Assembly: GCA_019359545.1 (NCBI GenBank) | Contig: JAHHHB010000004.1 | Location: 62,001 to 126,000, forward strand | Reading direction: 5' to 3' | Source of the DNA: Desmonostoc geniculatum HA4340-LM1 | GTDB taxonomy: Bacteria > Cyanobacteriota > Cyanobacteriia > Cyanobacteriales > Nostocaceae | DNA: 64,000 nucleotides | In this document: positions 41,798 to 51,446 of the stretch, one piece after another | How positions within the stretch are numbered: position 1 is the first letter of the stretch | Layout of the letters: every line of letters starts with the position of its first letter | Notes under the pieces: model-generated | What the model was told of the DNA's origin: nothing | Databases searched by the model: none | What the model saw: the letters and a program-made list of their open reading frames with translations, nothing else | Translations under genes and position numbers: made by a program

Positions 41798-43011
41798 GTT
41801 ATTAATGTATAATTAGAAGCTAGAATAGCCAATCGAGCAGTTTTGATTCTGTTAGCGATGATGCTCACACAATCAAAACTGCACCTTCTTTCAGAGTAGT
41901 TGGTGAGCAGGCGATCGCATTCACCCAATCGGGTGAACCATTTGTTCGAGGAAAGATAAAGTGGTGAAAAAGTTAGTTATGATTAGTGACTAGCAACACT
42001 TTTTTGACAAGCTGCTCATCTTCAGTTAATTCTTATAACTCTATATTGACAATATTTTGAAGAGTATTCAGCATAGTTATAATGCTACTAGCTTAGAAGA
42101 ATTTAATTTTCTAAATAGCCCAAGCAAGTACTTCTAAAATTTCCCTGAAAAATATTTCATCATTGAGTGCAAGAAAGGATTCGTTAATAATATACGAATC
42201 CTAATTTTATTGCGTGAAAAAACTCGTCCTCAACTTGAAAAGGCTGATTTATTATTCCCTACTCTCAAAGCCACTTCATGGTATTTGCTCATTTTGGGAA
42301 CCAAAAACACGGCAGTGGCTTCTCCCTGCTTACCCAAATAAGTTCAAAAATCAAAGCAGATTACTATATATTTAATTTAAAACTATATAAATAAACAACT
42401 ACATAGTATTAAAAATAAATTATTAAGGATAGATTATTTTGATTACTCTAATGATATGTAAAAGTAATTCTTGGGCTACAAAACACAAAGCTAACTAGTG
42501 CTACAGACTTGGGTATGTAATAACCCAAATTGCTATTTATCAACACCTGCCTTGTTTTAAGTACAAAATTGAATTATTTGGTATTTAGCAGTACTTAAAA
42601 TCTGACTTTTTGTATCTTGATAATACCGTTTATGTGCAATAAATAGGAACTTAACATTAATAGTCGTAGGTGAGGGAGTACATATACTGAAGCGATATTT
42701 GTTTCAAGTCAGCTGGTTACAAAATAAAGTTTGTGATGGTATTAACTGCACGTATATCGACGTAAATTTGGCTAATAAGAAAAAAAAATCAAACGCCCTA
42801 ACCTAGTCAGAGAGTAGTTTTGATTTTATGGGAGATATTTAGTCCAAGAAACTACTCTTGACTAACTTTACTAAAAATTAATAAACTGTACTCGCTTATA
42901 AAAAAGCGAACTTTACTACTTTTTATAGTAGTGAAATCGCTTAATTATTCGTGTGCAAATATATTGGCATACAGTAATTTGTTGTTCCCTGTGTGCTGCT
43001 AAGGAGACTTA
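41798..43011. other. Long intergenic region ending in structured leader
   Basis: No gene is supported in 41798-42780. Two strong dyads precede the next gene: 42804-42864 (a 16-bp stem TAGTCA+AGAGTAGTTT with one bulged G) and 42904-42942 (AAGCGA/TCGCTT outer and ACTACT/AGTAGT inner stems). The second lies about 70 nt before the start at 43012. They may be leader structures or terminators; no U-run follows either. Confidence 0.5.
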
Positions 43012-44655
43012 ATGAAAAAGCTTCATTTAGGTTCGATGCGCTCGACTATTTCTTCGGCGCTTAGCTTTGCAATGACTCTGGGTATGGTCGTTAATACGCC
43101 ACTATATGCTCAAACCCTGAATTCACAATCCACTCCATTAGATCATCTTAAAGCGGCGCCTCGACCCGTATTTAAAAAAGGCAATACTCTGTTACCTTTG
43201 GGTCAAGCTCATTGTGGGCTATCGAAAGACACTTACATTGAATTAGCTAACTATTGGGGGTACGGACTACCAATACAACCAGATAATTTGGCAGAATATG
43301 CCCAAGCTAATCCTGGTCGCTACCAACCTGTAGCTATGGTAGGAGAAGTTTATAGATTTTATGATAACTACGATGGGCGACACCCCAATCTACCTAAGCT
43401 GCCGCCGAGCACCTGGTTACGTGACAAAAATGGAAACATCATTCTCAGCGGTGGCCGAGCAATAGTCAGTCCAGCTGCACCAAATGAGGCATTTCAAATC
43501 ATTGGTGACTACTATGGAAAATACATAGGTCAATTAGAGAGAACTGCTGGTCAGCCTATCAAACTGATGATGAACCAAGGTGAGTCTGGGCTTTGGATTC
43601 TTGCTGACAACGATCCTGAACAGTACTTCGGACGAGACCCTAAAGTAAAAGCTGACTTCAATAATTCTGGTCTGAATGACTGGTTTGCCTACATATCTCG
43701 TAACAAAGCACGACAGGAAGGAGTACTTAAACAGAAGTTGTTTAGTAACTTGCAGTCTCGACCACCATACTCATGGTATCAGGAACAATACGGTACTGAG
43801 CGTGGTCGCTGGGCGGGATGGGCATGGTATATGTTCAAATACGAAAATTTCCTAGACTCTTCTCGGAAACCAATCGTATCTGATTATACCGCGCCAGAAA
43901 TGTATTACAACTTTCATAACTCTGGCTGGACTGGTATAGAGTACAACACCGGAGTGGCGTGGGACGCATTGACACAAGCGTTGAATAATATTTCTGGGGC
44001 AATCAGTCTGGGACAGAAGTTTACTTATCCTTGGATAAGCATGGGTTGGGAAGGTTACACAGGTCAACCAATCTCCAGTCCAGATACCTTTATGGGTATG
44101 ATGAAAACTTACTACGCGGCAGGAGCCATCGGGTCTGTAGGGGGGTATTTCGTATGCAGTGGACCATTGTGGGAAGCACTCAACTACAACAGGCCGATTG
44201 GTGCGACAACTCCCACACTGATTCGGCAATTAACAATACAAGGCCACGCCCATGCCTTGTTCTCACATTTAGAGGAATACTTGCGTAAGGGCGACCTTTT
44301 GCCGGGGCCAAATCTGCATCCCTATCAAAGTTGGACTAAGGTATTGCCAGCAATGGAGTTTCCTGCGGAAGGTCAGACACAGCAATTACAAGGTAGATGG
44401 GGACCTGTTACCGTACCAACCGCTCGTGTCCTGGCACGCAAAATTAGTGGCGAAGACCGTTGGCTAGTTACTGCTTGGGCGAATGTGGGCAATGACCGCG
44501 ATGTGAGGGTGAAAATCGATAACAAACTGGGAACTCTGACTTTACGTGCTAGAAGGGCAGGGTCTGTGTACGTTGTCAAACTTGTAAATGGTCTGGTCCA
44601 ACAGACTCTAATAGATTCTGATGGCATGAACCCGACTAAGTTCTTGTCTCCATAA
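43012..44655 (+). CDS. Unrecognised exported protein, possibly glycosidase-like
   Basis: 547 residues. A clear signal peptide (about 1-34, ending LYAQ) and AAGGAG 6 nt upstream support the start. The mature protein is rich in Trp, Tyr and Gly, with blocks such as NQGESGLWILADNDPEQYFG, NNSGLNDWFAYISRNKA and YTAPEMYYNFHNSGWTG. The C-terminal about 90 residues look like a beta-sandwich (VLARKISGEDRWLVTAWANVG). A catalytic barrel plus beta domain, as in glycoside hydrolases, is my best structural guess, but I recognise no family and no catalytic pair with confidence. It lies upstream of and convergent with the polysaccharide locus, so a carbohydrate substrate is plausible inference. Confidence 0.8.
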   Translation: MKKLHLGSMRSTISSALSFAMTLGMVVNTPLYAQTLNSQSTPLDHLKAAPRPVFKKGNTLLPLGQAHCGLSKDTYIELANYWGYGLPIQPDNLAEYAQANPGRYQPVAMVGEVYRFYDNYDGRHPNLPKLPPSTWLRDKNGNIILSGGRAIVSPAAPNEAFQIIGDYYGKYIGQLERTAGQPIKLMMNQGESGLWILADNDPEQYFGRDPKVKADFNNSGLNDWFAYISRNKARQEGVLKQKLFSNLQSRPPYSWYQEQYGTERGRWAGWAWYMFKYENFLDSSRKPIVSDYTAPEMYYNFHNSGWTGIEYNTGVAWDALTQALNNISGAISLGQKFTYPWISMGWEGYTGQPISSPDTFMGMMKTYYAAGAIGSVGGYFVCSGPLWEALNYNRPIGATTPTLIRQLTIQGHAHALFSHLEEYLRKGDLLPGPNLHPYQSWTKVLPAMEFPAEGQTQQLQGRWGPVTVPTARVLARKISGEDRWLVTAWANVGNDRDVRVKIDNKLGTLTLRARRAGSVYVVKLVNGLVQQTLIDSDGMNPTKFLSP

Positions 44656-44673
44656 GATCAAAATGGGGAGTAG

Positions 44674-44701
44674 GTACAGACGCGATTAATCGCGTCTGTA
44701 C
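44674..44701. repeat. 28-bp perfect palindrome after the exported protein gene
   Basis: Fully symmetric around ATTAAT with GTACAGACGCG arms, 18 nt past the stop. A shorter relative (AGACGCGAT arms) lies at 13390-13409. It could act as a transcript end structure; there is no T-run. Confidence 0.8.
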
Positions 44702-44728
44702 GAGAGTAGGGTGTATTTCTTTTTGATT

Positions 44729-44795
44729 GTTATACCATTTCACGAAATACCTGATACAGATACATAGGTAGGGGCGTACAGCTGTACGCCCCTAC
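44729..44795 (-). repeat. Interspersed repeat with 28-bp perfect palindrome
   Basis: The tail GTTATACCATTTCACGAAAT (inverted) joins a perfect palindrome with GTAGGGGCGTACA arms (44768-44795). It is a member of the 31674/36166 family. Confidence 0.8.
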
Positions 44796-45067
44796 AGTCG
44801 ATTCATGTGTTGCAAAGATTTTTGGAAATGGTAAGCTGTCGCGCCTACAAGTTGCATTATCATCTTTTAGGTAAAACCTGCAAACCCTCTCCTCTGCTCC
44901 TCTGCCCCTCTGCTGCCTCAAAGTGCAAATTAAAAGCACAACAGCTTATTAGTTGTGGGATTTTCCTGTGATTAGCTGCAACCTCCTTAACTACTTGAGT
45001 CATACCCCCATTGCATTGGGAGTGCCGAATGCAGTGGGGTAGGATATCAATCCACAACAGTCTCTAC

Positions 45068-45607
45068 CTACAATTTCCGTTGCTTTATGGCTTGAGCTGG
45101 ATTACCCACATAAATTGTCATCGACTCTAATGAACTACTAGCTACCCCCCCTAAGGTAAGCACTGCTCCCCGACCAACAGTAACTCCCGGGCCAATTACT
45201 GCCTTGGCTGCAATCCAACTACTCTCTTGAATATAAATCGGTGCAGTAATCAGTTGAAAATCAGGATGGTTCCAATCATGATTACCAGTACACAGATAAA
45301 CGCCTTGAGATAGACATACATGACTTTCAATGGTGACTAGAGCAAGGTTATCAATCCAAGCATCTTCTCCAATCCATACATAATCGCTAACTATCAATCG
45401 CCAAGGGAATTTGATGCGAACTCCTGGCTTGATACGGACACCTTGACCAATTTTTGCTCCAAAAGCACGAAGTAGCAAAACTTTTAAGCCTGACATGGGA
45501 AGCAAGCGACTTTGTACTAAGGGTGAACCCAAGAAGTACCACAGAAGTTGCTTCCAATAAGGTGCGCCAGGAATATAATCACCGACTGTGTAGGAATCTA
45601 GACGCAT
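45068..45607 (-). CDS. WcaF-like hexapeptide acetyltransferase
   Basis: 179 residues from the ATG at 45607, one base after the stop of the YdcF-like gene, so translational coupling is likely. The left-handed beta-helix hexapeptide repeats are visible (IGQGVRIKPGVRIKFP, IGEDAWIDNLALVTIESHVCLSQGVYL, GVTVGRGAVLTLGGV). The layout is that of colanic-acid WcaF-type O-acetyltransferases. It would acetylate a sugar of the exported polysaccharide or its lipid-linked precursor, using acetyl-CoA. It is the last gene of the locus in transcription order. Confidence 0.88.
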   Translation of the reverse strand: MRLDSYTVGDYIPGAPYWKQLLWYFLGSPLVQSRLLPMSGLKVLLLRAFGAKIGQGVRIKPGVRIKFPWRLIVSDYVWIGEDAWIDNLALVTIESHVCLSQGVYLCTGNHDWNHPDFQLITAPIYIQESSWIAAKAVIGPGVTVGRGAVLTLGGVASSSLESMTIYVGNPAQAIKQRKL

Positions 45608-45608
45608 A

Positions 45609-46202
45609 CTAGAGTAAATCAATAACAGACTGAAGACTGGTTCCTGTACGACCTGTGACAATCCAAAGTATGGAGCGTCCTAGATCGCGAATAATGGGAG
45701 AAATACTTTCTTTTCTTGATTGATCTGCATCTGACAGTACAGAAATTGGCGTAAAGGCGATACCTTTGATACCAAGAATCATGGTGGCGATCGCCTTTGC
45801 TCTAGGCATATGAAAATCTGAGGTAACTAAATAAACATGTTGTATACCTTTATGCTCAAACTCAGGAACAATTGTAGTAAAGTTTGTAACAGTATCAACA
45901 GCACGATAATCTAGGTGAACACGACTGTCTGAAATGCCAGCAGCTTGAAAAATCGGTCGCGCTATTTCAGGGGGAGTACCAGAGGAAACCCAAACTTCCA
46001 AAGCAGGATACCAACGGGCTATTTCGGCTGCTGTCTGCTCGCGGTCTGTCCAAGCACCAAGAGTCAGAATAGCTTGTGGTTGGGGGGCTTGGTAGTAGGC
46101 TATAGCCAGACGCAGGGGAACCATCAGCAGTAGCGAGAGGAAAGAACTTGCTATAGCGAAAATCAAATATTTTTTGCGTAGCCAATGAAACTTTCTCATC
46201 AT
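45609..46202 (-). CDS. YdcF-family (DUF218) membrane-anchored protein
   Basis: 197 residues. One N-terminal membrane helix (about 12-35) is followed by the DUF218 fold: AILTLGAWTDREQTAAEIA, WVSSGTP, DTVTNFTTIVP, and VTSDFHMPRAKAIA. The family includes ElyC/SanA proteins linked to envelope polysaccharide or lipid-carrier metabolism. The start codon overlaps the stop of the upstream glycosyltransferase (ATGA), and the acetyltransferase follows within one base, so it is a tight operon member. A role in polymer assembly is inferred from context. Confidence 0.85.
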   Translation of the reverse strand: MMRKFHWLRKKYLIFAIASSFLSLLLMVPLRLAIAYYQAPQPQAILTLGAWTDREQTAAEIARWYPALEVWVSSGTPPEIARPIFQAAGISDSRVHLDYRAVDTVTNFTTIVPEFEHKGIQHVYLVTSDFHMPRAKAIATMILGIKGIAFTPISVLSDADQSRKESISPIIRDLGRSILWIVTGRTGTSLQSVIDLL

Positions 46203-46972
46203 GCTTTTTCTTTTAATTGTTCGGCTTCAATCAAATGAATTGCAAGAAGAATTTCTGCTAGTACACGCTCAAATGCATAATACCAGCCGCGCCAGCCATC
46301 AAGAATCCCACCCTTGAAAATCAGGCAGTAGAAAAGGATAATAAAAGGAGCAAGAAGTTTTTGTTTGCGGATGCGATCGCCCCAACTTAGTTCGCTCATG
46401 GGAGTATCCAATAATTTCTTGACTTCAATTACCATGTAGCGATCCTGGGCCCATAACCAACGGCTAAGAGGTTTGCGATCGTCGTGGTAAATATAGCCAG
46501 ATAACATTGCTGATTCACCTTTAACTTGTAAGAGTTGGGTATGACCATCATCAATGTAAATAGATTTATTGATTCTAAAAAGAACCTGTCGAGGAGGAAG
46601 TATTGTACCCCTTAGAGGTTTACCGAAAACACAATATTTGAATCTGATAAAATAACCATCTATAGGTGAATCTTCAGGTAATTCCTTGATTTCATCGACC
46701 AGCTTCTCTGAAACAATATAATCTGCGTCTAGAGATAGTACCCACTCCGAGTTAATTTGAGATAAACCGTAATTCCACTGCGTAGCGTGAGTATCAAATT
46801 TTCTTTGGAATAATTTAACTTGAGGGTAAGATGCGATGATTTCTAGAGTTTCATCAGAACTATAGCTGTCAATAATAACAATCTGATTTGCCCAAGTTAG
46901 CTTTTCTAGTGTTCGCTTAATATTAGGTGCTTCATTGTAGGTTAGAATTAACGGGGTGATTTTATCTAGCAT
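46199..46972 (-). CDS. Family 2 glycosyltransferase
   Basis: 257 residues, GT-A fold. ITPLILTYNEAPNIKRTL at the start, IIDSYSSDETLEI, and the metal/nucleotide-binding LSLDADY near residue 80 are typical. The layout resembles WaaE/KdtX-type beta-glucosyltransferases. It has one or two hydrophobic segments near the C-terminus (FIILFYCLIFKGGILDG), so it is probably peripheral to the inner face of the membrane. It overlaps the YdcF-like gene by 4 nt. Confidence 0.9.
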   Translation of the reverse strand: MLDKITPLILTYNEAPNIKRTLEKLTWANQIVIIDSYSSDETLEIIASYPQVKLFQRKFDTHATQWNYGLSQINSEWVLSLDADYIVSEKLVDEIKELPEDSPIDGYFIRFKYCVFGKPLRGTILPPRQVLFRINKSIYIDDGHTQLLQVKGESAMLSGYIYHDDRKPLSRWLWAQDRYMVIEVKKLLDTPMSELSWGDRIRKQKLLAPFIILFYCLIFKGGILDGWRGWYYAFERVLAEILLAIHLIEAEQLKEKA

Positions 46973-47077
46973 ATAAATACATAAAAAATTGCAGAAAACT
47001 AAATTTATTGATTCCTAGAAACTTGGAGCCAATAATTAATTTATTTAGGGTTGTGAAAATAAATCGGTCAAGAGTTT

Positions 47078-48271
47078 TTACAGAAAAGTAGGCAGAAATT
47101 CTTTTTGGAGAACAGTTTGATAAATTTGTTGCATTTGCAAGGCTGTTTTTTCTAAAGTGTATTTTTCTGATATAAGTTGACGAGCTCGCTCACCCATTTT
47201 TTGAGCGATTTGGGTATTATTCAAGTAATCTTCTAAAGCTTGGGCGATCGCTGCTACATCCAAATCAGGAACGTAACCGAGTTGGTTTTCTTTGACAACA
47301 GAAGCTAGGGCTACACCAGGAGTCACTAAAACAGGAACACCTACAGCTAACGATTCTAAAACTGAGACAGCAAAGTTTTCCGAATGAGAAGTCAGAACAA
47401 AAAGGTCAGAACCTTGCATCAATATATCTTTGGTCTCGCCTTCGACAAATCCCACAACAAGGGTGCGATCGCGCAATCCACTCTTAACCAGCAAAGATTC
47501 TATTTCAGCTTCGTAATCTGGAGTACCATTACCTGCAAGTATAAAAGTAAAACGATGGTGAGTCAGTTTGCCGAGAGCTGGAATCAGATACTCTAAACCT
47601 TTTTTATAATGCAGGCGAGACAAAAACAAAATCACAGGTTCGTCTGGGGGAATGTTAAACTGTTGCCGCAGACGCTGACGAGCATCAGCAATTTGGGTTG
47701 GTAAAGATATTCCCAACGGTAGCACAAAACTAGGTTTGTGCAGTCCAAGTAAGGATACTTCTTGCTGTTCCTTCTCGGAAGTGAAGTGGATCATCTGACT
47801 GCTGTCAAGATTTGCTTGTTCTATAAGTTTAAGGTAGGTTTGCTTTTTACGTGTACTTTGTTGTAAAGACCACTCACATAGTAAGCCATGTGGAGTGACT
47901 ACGTAAGGAACATTTTTCAAACGGGCGATCGCCATTGCGATCGTTGATGGATAGGAGAAAAGAGCGTGGACATGTACAAGCTCATACTGAGAAATATTTT
48001 GCCAAAGCCATTGTGTCAACTCACCAGTAAACGCATATTCTCTGACAGCTTTGATATTGGGTGAAAAACGATGGAAAAACCAAACTGGAACATGATTGTA
48101 CTGAATGCGCTTGCAAAGCGGAACATCAAGTAAGTTATCACCATCATCGTTAGTAGTGGCAATTTCGGCATTGACATTAATGATTTGCAATGCCTTTACC
48201 ATGTCTAAAACAGCTTGACTCGTGCCACCCCGGACTTTTGTAATAGAAGGAATAATGTGGAGAATTTTCAT
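47078..48271 (-). CDS. Family 4 glycosyltransferase
   Basis: 397 residues, GT-B fold. The N-terminal Rossmann domain begins MKILHIIPSITKVRGGTSQ. The C-terminal donor-binding part contains ILFLSRLHYKKGLEYLI and the E-x7-E region VLTSHSENFAVSVLESLAVGVPVLVTPG. It would transfer a sugar from an NDP-sugar to the growing glycan. The sequence style recalls HpsP-type transferases of hormogonium polysaccharide loci; this is a recollection and I give no symbol. Confidence 0.9.
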   Translation of the reverse strand: MKILHIIPSITKVRGGTSQAVLDMVKALQIINVNAEIATTNDDGDNLLDVPLCKRIQYNHVPVWFFHRFSPNIKAVREYAFTGELTQWLWQNISQYELVHVHALFSYPSTIAMAIARLKNVPYVVTPHGLLCEWSLQQSTRKKQTYLKLIEQANLDSSQMIHFTSEKEQQEVSLLGLHKPSFVLPLGISLPTQIADARQRLRQQFNIPPDEPVILFLSRLHYKKGLEYLIPALGKLTHHRFTFILAGNGTPDYEAEIESLLVKSGLRDRTLVVGFVEGETKDILMQGSDLFVLTSHSENFAVSVLESLAVGVPVLVTPGVALASVVKENQLGYVPDLDVAAIAQALEDYLNNTQIAQKMGERARQLISEKYTLEKTALQMQQIYQTVLQKEFLPTFL

Positions 48272-48311
48272 TAAAAACCTGACCCCTTAATTCTGAATTC
48301 TGAATTCTTCT

Positions 48312-49652
48312 TCAATTTTGCATTCTTTGCCACAATAAATACTTGTTTTCGGTATTATCCAAATCAAGTAAATACTTTCCCAGTGATAAATACATCAGCA
48401 GTGAAAACACAGGAAAAGATAGATTTCCCAAAAGAAGAGCTTCTGAAAAGCTTCCTACCAAAAGACCCGCCAAGCCAGCTATAACAGTACTACTATGCAA
48501 AAAATAATTAGATTTTTTATGATTTAATTGATGAAGTTCAAACATCATCTTCAAACATCCCAGCCCCATCAGGACTATAGGTATAAATCCCATCAATCCT
48601 GTAGTATCTCCAGCAGCTAACCACGAATTCTCTCCAAAAACCAAACGTCCTCCCTGCAAGGGAGAACCAAAGAGTGGGCTACTCATAAAGCCACTCCACA
48701 TACCAGCCCAAGCTTCTTCACGTGTGTTTCCACCTGCAATGAACCTATTGCTTACTGGTGTGTTTTGGGTAATCGCATCTGGACTTATAAACCAAAAGAT
48801 TACGCCCAACAAAACACCAACAAACAAACCTAAGCGTAGTAAATAACCAGATCTATTACGATAGAAAAATAAAATCGAGCTGATTCCCATAATTGCGCCA
48901 GTACGAGAACCAGTGAGAAATAAAAAGTATGCAACAACAAGTAAAATAGCGATCCAAAAAACTTTGATCAAGTTCCATTTTTGATGGCTTTCAATGAGAA
49001 ACATGAAGCAGGGAATAGTGCCTGCTAACAAAGCAGCTGCATGTTGGGAACTACCAGTAGTTCCCAGGAACCTTCCTTGCACAAATGTCATTGCGTGCAT
49101 ATCAAATCTTCCTTGATATGCACAGGCAATAGCAAAGATGACACCAGCCATTGCAAGTGACCAAACACCCAAGCGGAAATTGTATTCATCCTGCAACCAC
49201 CGGGAAGGCCCTAACTTAAACATCAGCACAATTGCCCCAAATGTAGTTAGCGCAAGTAAGGCAAAACCTACGTCACCATAAACTAGAATCTTCAAAAAAA
49301 CTGCCACCTGAAATGCGATCAGGTAATAGACTGGCTGTGGAATAATTATCCGCCGCCACCCGTTCTGTGTTTGCATTCCCAGTAGGAGCAGCGAAGCGAG
49401 GAGAACTATCGTTAAGGGGCGACCCATATCGCGCAACTGTTGCAAAGGAAAAACTAAAGCTGGTGGTTCCTTTATCCACTGATCCTGAAACTTTGCTAAC
49501 GAAGTTGCATAACAGCAAAAAGCGAATAATAGCCAAGCTAAACGCCGAGAACGTCGAGCTTTGTCCAACATGAAAAGACCGATGACAATACCGAATATGC
49601 CATAAGGGCTAAAGATGAGGTCAAGAAGTTTGCTAATAGGATCTGAATTCAT
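48312..49652 (-). CDS. O-antigen ligase/polymerase-like membrane protein
   Basis: 446 residues with eleven to twelve membrane helices. A large periplasmic loop region (about 280-345) includes NRFIAGGNTREEAWAGMWSGFMSSPLFG, the Wzy_C-type signature. It would polymerise or ligate oligosaccharide units on the periplasmic side. Cyanobacterial exopolysaccharide and hormogonium polysaccharide loci carry such proteins (HpsL-like), but I cannot separate ligase from polymerase. It lies between two GT4 genes on the same strand with short gaps. Confidence 0.87.
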   Translation of the reverse strand: MNSDPISKLLDLIFSPYGIFGIVIGLFMLDKARRSRRLAWLLFAFCCYATSLAKFQDQWIKEPPALVFPLQQLRDMGRPLTIVLLASLLLLGMQTQNGWRRIIIPQPVYYLIAFQVAVFLKILVYGDVGFALLALTTFGAIVLMFKLGPSRWLQDEYNFRLGVWSLAMAGVIFAIACAYQGRFDMHAMTFVQGRFLGTTGSSQHAAALLAGTIPCFMFLIESHQKWNLIKVFWIAILLVVAYFLFLTGSRTGAIMGISSILFFYRNRSGYLLRLGLFVGVLLGVIFWFISPDAITQNTPVSNRFIAGGNTREEAWAGMWSGFMSSPLFGSPLQGGRLVFGENSWLAAGDTTGLMGFIPIVLMGLGCLKMMFELHQLNHKKSNYFLHSSTVIAGLAGLLVGSFSEALLLGNLSFPVFSLLMYLSLGKYLLDLDNTENKYLLWQRMQN

Positions 49653-49662
49653 GGTTGAAAAT

Positions 49663-50778
49663 TCATGCCAGATTTTCAGTAACCAGATTACTTGTATTTT
49701 GCTTGACTGTTTTTATCTGGTGTACGTTGTGTAACAATTCCTGCCAACGAGTTGCCCAGATATTGGCAGCGTAAGGAGCTGCTAATTGTTGCGATCGCTT
49801 TCCCCAAGTTGGTAATTCAGTATAGCGCTGGTGTAAAGTCAGCATTCCCTTAGCTAAAGCTTTTGGTTCTTCTTTTGGTACAATCAAGCCATTATACCAA
49901 GGTCGAATTATCTCGACAGCAGAACCACAAACATCAGTACAAATAATAGGCAACCCAGCCGCAGCAGCTTCTACTAAAGCTAGGGGCCAAGGATCGAATC
50001 GACTGGGCAAAACAAAAGCTGCTGCCGATCGCCATACAGCTTGCATTTCTGATGGTTGTAAAAATCCTCGATTCTCGATTCCTGGTTTTCCCAAAAGATG
50101 TGATTCCAATGCTCCTTGTCCACAACATACTAAAGTCCAAGGATTGGATACTTGAGAACGGTAAATTTGGTAAGCTTCTACAAGGACATCAATTGCCTTA
50201 ACCGGAACGTAGCGACCAACAAATAAAAATGAACGGGGCCATTGAGACTCGATGCGTTGTTCCCACAATGGAGACCAAACATCATAATCAATGCCATAAA
50301 CTCCATGCGCTATATTTGCTGGGTCAATTCCTAAACGTGAAGCATATTGCCAACTACGTTCTCCGGCAACAACAATGCTATTTATACATTGCAAATACGA
50401 GCGGAGAAACAAAGGGGCTAAATGTTGTTTCCACGTACCCCACCAAGGGGTATCCATAGTCATAACTAAGGCTGTGTTACATAATTGAGAAGCAAAAGCC
50501 AACTGACGATAAGGTTTATGCAACCAACCACAAAGAACAACCACATCTGGAGATTCTTCTAATACCAAACGTTTGATTAAATTTGCATCCTGTCTTTCTT
50601 TGATATCCAAAAGTCGGCAGGGAATATCCTGCATCAATCGATCGGAAAATGCGGTTTCAGTAAGAGCTTGAAAGCCAATGACAAATACATCAATTTCTGG
50701 TGTTTGATGCAGAGCTAGCCAGCAAGCTGCCATGTAACCAGAGATATCAGACCAGCAAAAAACAACTTTTAGAGCCAT
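49663..50778 (-). CDS. Family 4 glycosyltransferase
   Basis: 371 residues, GT-B fold. The C-terminal half has SFLFVGRYVPVKAIDVLVEAY and FVLPSRFDPWPLALVEAAAAGLPIICTD with the two conserved Glu positions. The N-terminal acceptor domain starts MALKVVFCWSDISGYMAACW. It lies 2 nt downstream of the methyltransferase stop and 10 nt upstream of the ligase-like gene, so it is cotranscribed. Confidence 0.9.
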   Translation of the reverse strand: MALKVVFCWSDISGYMAACWLALHQTPEIDVFVIGFQALTETAFSDRLMQDIPCRLLDIKERQDANLIKRLVLEESPDVVVLCGWLHKPYRQLAFASQLCNTALVMTMDTPWWGTWKQHLAPLFLRSYLQCINSIVVAGERSWQYASRLGIDPANIAHGVYGIDYDVWSPLWEQRIESQWPRSFLFVGRYVPVKAIDVLVEAYQIYRSQVSNPWTLVCCGQGALESHLLGKPGIENRGFLQPSEMQAVWRSAAAFVLPSRFDPWPLALVEAAAAGLPIICTDVCGSAVEIIRPWYNGLIVPKEEPKALAKGMLTLHQRYTELPTWGKRSQQLAAPYAANIWATRWQELLHNVHQIKTVKQNTSNLVTENLA

Positions 50779-50780
50779 GT

Positions 50781-51446
50781 TTACTTACAACATTGAATCC
50801 CAAGTTCATTCTCCCACCGCTCCATATCTTCTAACTTGCTAAAAGCAGAAATCCCAGAATCTCCTATGTAAGCTCGACGGATATCCTTAAACCCCACCCT
50901 TTCGAGTTCAACGGAGAGTGATTTATAGTCCCACATCCAAAGGTGCTGACTTCCACTAATCCATTCTTGGAAAAAAGAAAGTAAGCTACGTTGCCGATGT
51001 TCTTTTCCTAACCAGGTCACACGCATGAATTCTAACGCAGCTTCAGGAGATGTTGATTTGACATACTGTTGAGCCATAAATTCTAAATCAGGCACAACCA
51101 AACGAAATATCCCATCAGGTTTAAGATATCGGTAACAGTTTTCTAGAGACTTACGCAGGTCTTCTAAAGTTAGATGTTCCAAAACATGTGAACAGTACAA
51201 TAGTTCAACACTATTGTCAGGGATGGGTAGCCCTTTCACTATGTCACCATACTTCATATTTTGTGGAAATCTTCCAAAAGGACCAGAAGGGACTAGCTTC
51301 CCCACTACAGGTAGCTTTTGTAAGCGCAGTGCAAGACTAGAATCAAAGTTCAACCATTCGCTAGGGGCGCATAGCCCACTACCAAATTGGACATATTCTG
51401 CCTTCTGTGTTGAAGGCATAGTGGTTTTGTTATTTGTTAATAGCAT
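50781..51446 (-). CDS. SAM-dependent methyltransferase (type 11)
   Basis: 221 residues. YVQFGSGLCAPSEWLNFD provides the glycine-rich SAM loop, and LYCSHVLEHLTLEDLRKSLENCYRYLKPDGIFRLVVPDLE is the type 11 motif set. Proteins of this kind in glycan loci methylate sugars or act as predicted glycan-modifying enzymes. The start codon shares one base with the stop of the upstream GT4 gene (TAATG). An internal ATG ten codons in is an alternative start. Confidence 0.87.
   Translation of the reverse strand: MLLTNNKTTMPSTQKAEYVQFGSGLCAPSEWLNFDSSLALRLQKLPVVGKLVPSGPFGRFPQNMKYGDIVKGLPIPDNSVELLYCSHVLEHLTLEDLRKSLENCYRYLKPDGIFRLVVPDLEFMAQQYVKSTSPEAALEFMRVTWLGKEHRQRSLLSFFQEWISGSQHLWMWDYKSLSVELERVGFKDIRRAYIGDSGISAFSKLEDMERWENELGIQCCK

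Noticed and set aside
43852-44229. 125-codon minus-strand frame
   Set aside because: Lies antisense within the exported protein gene, with no supporting features.
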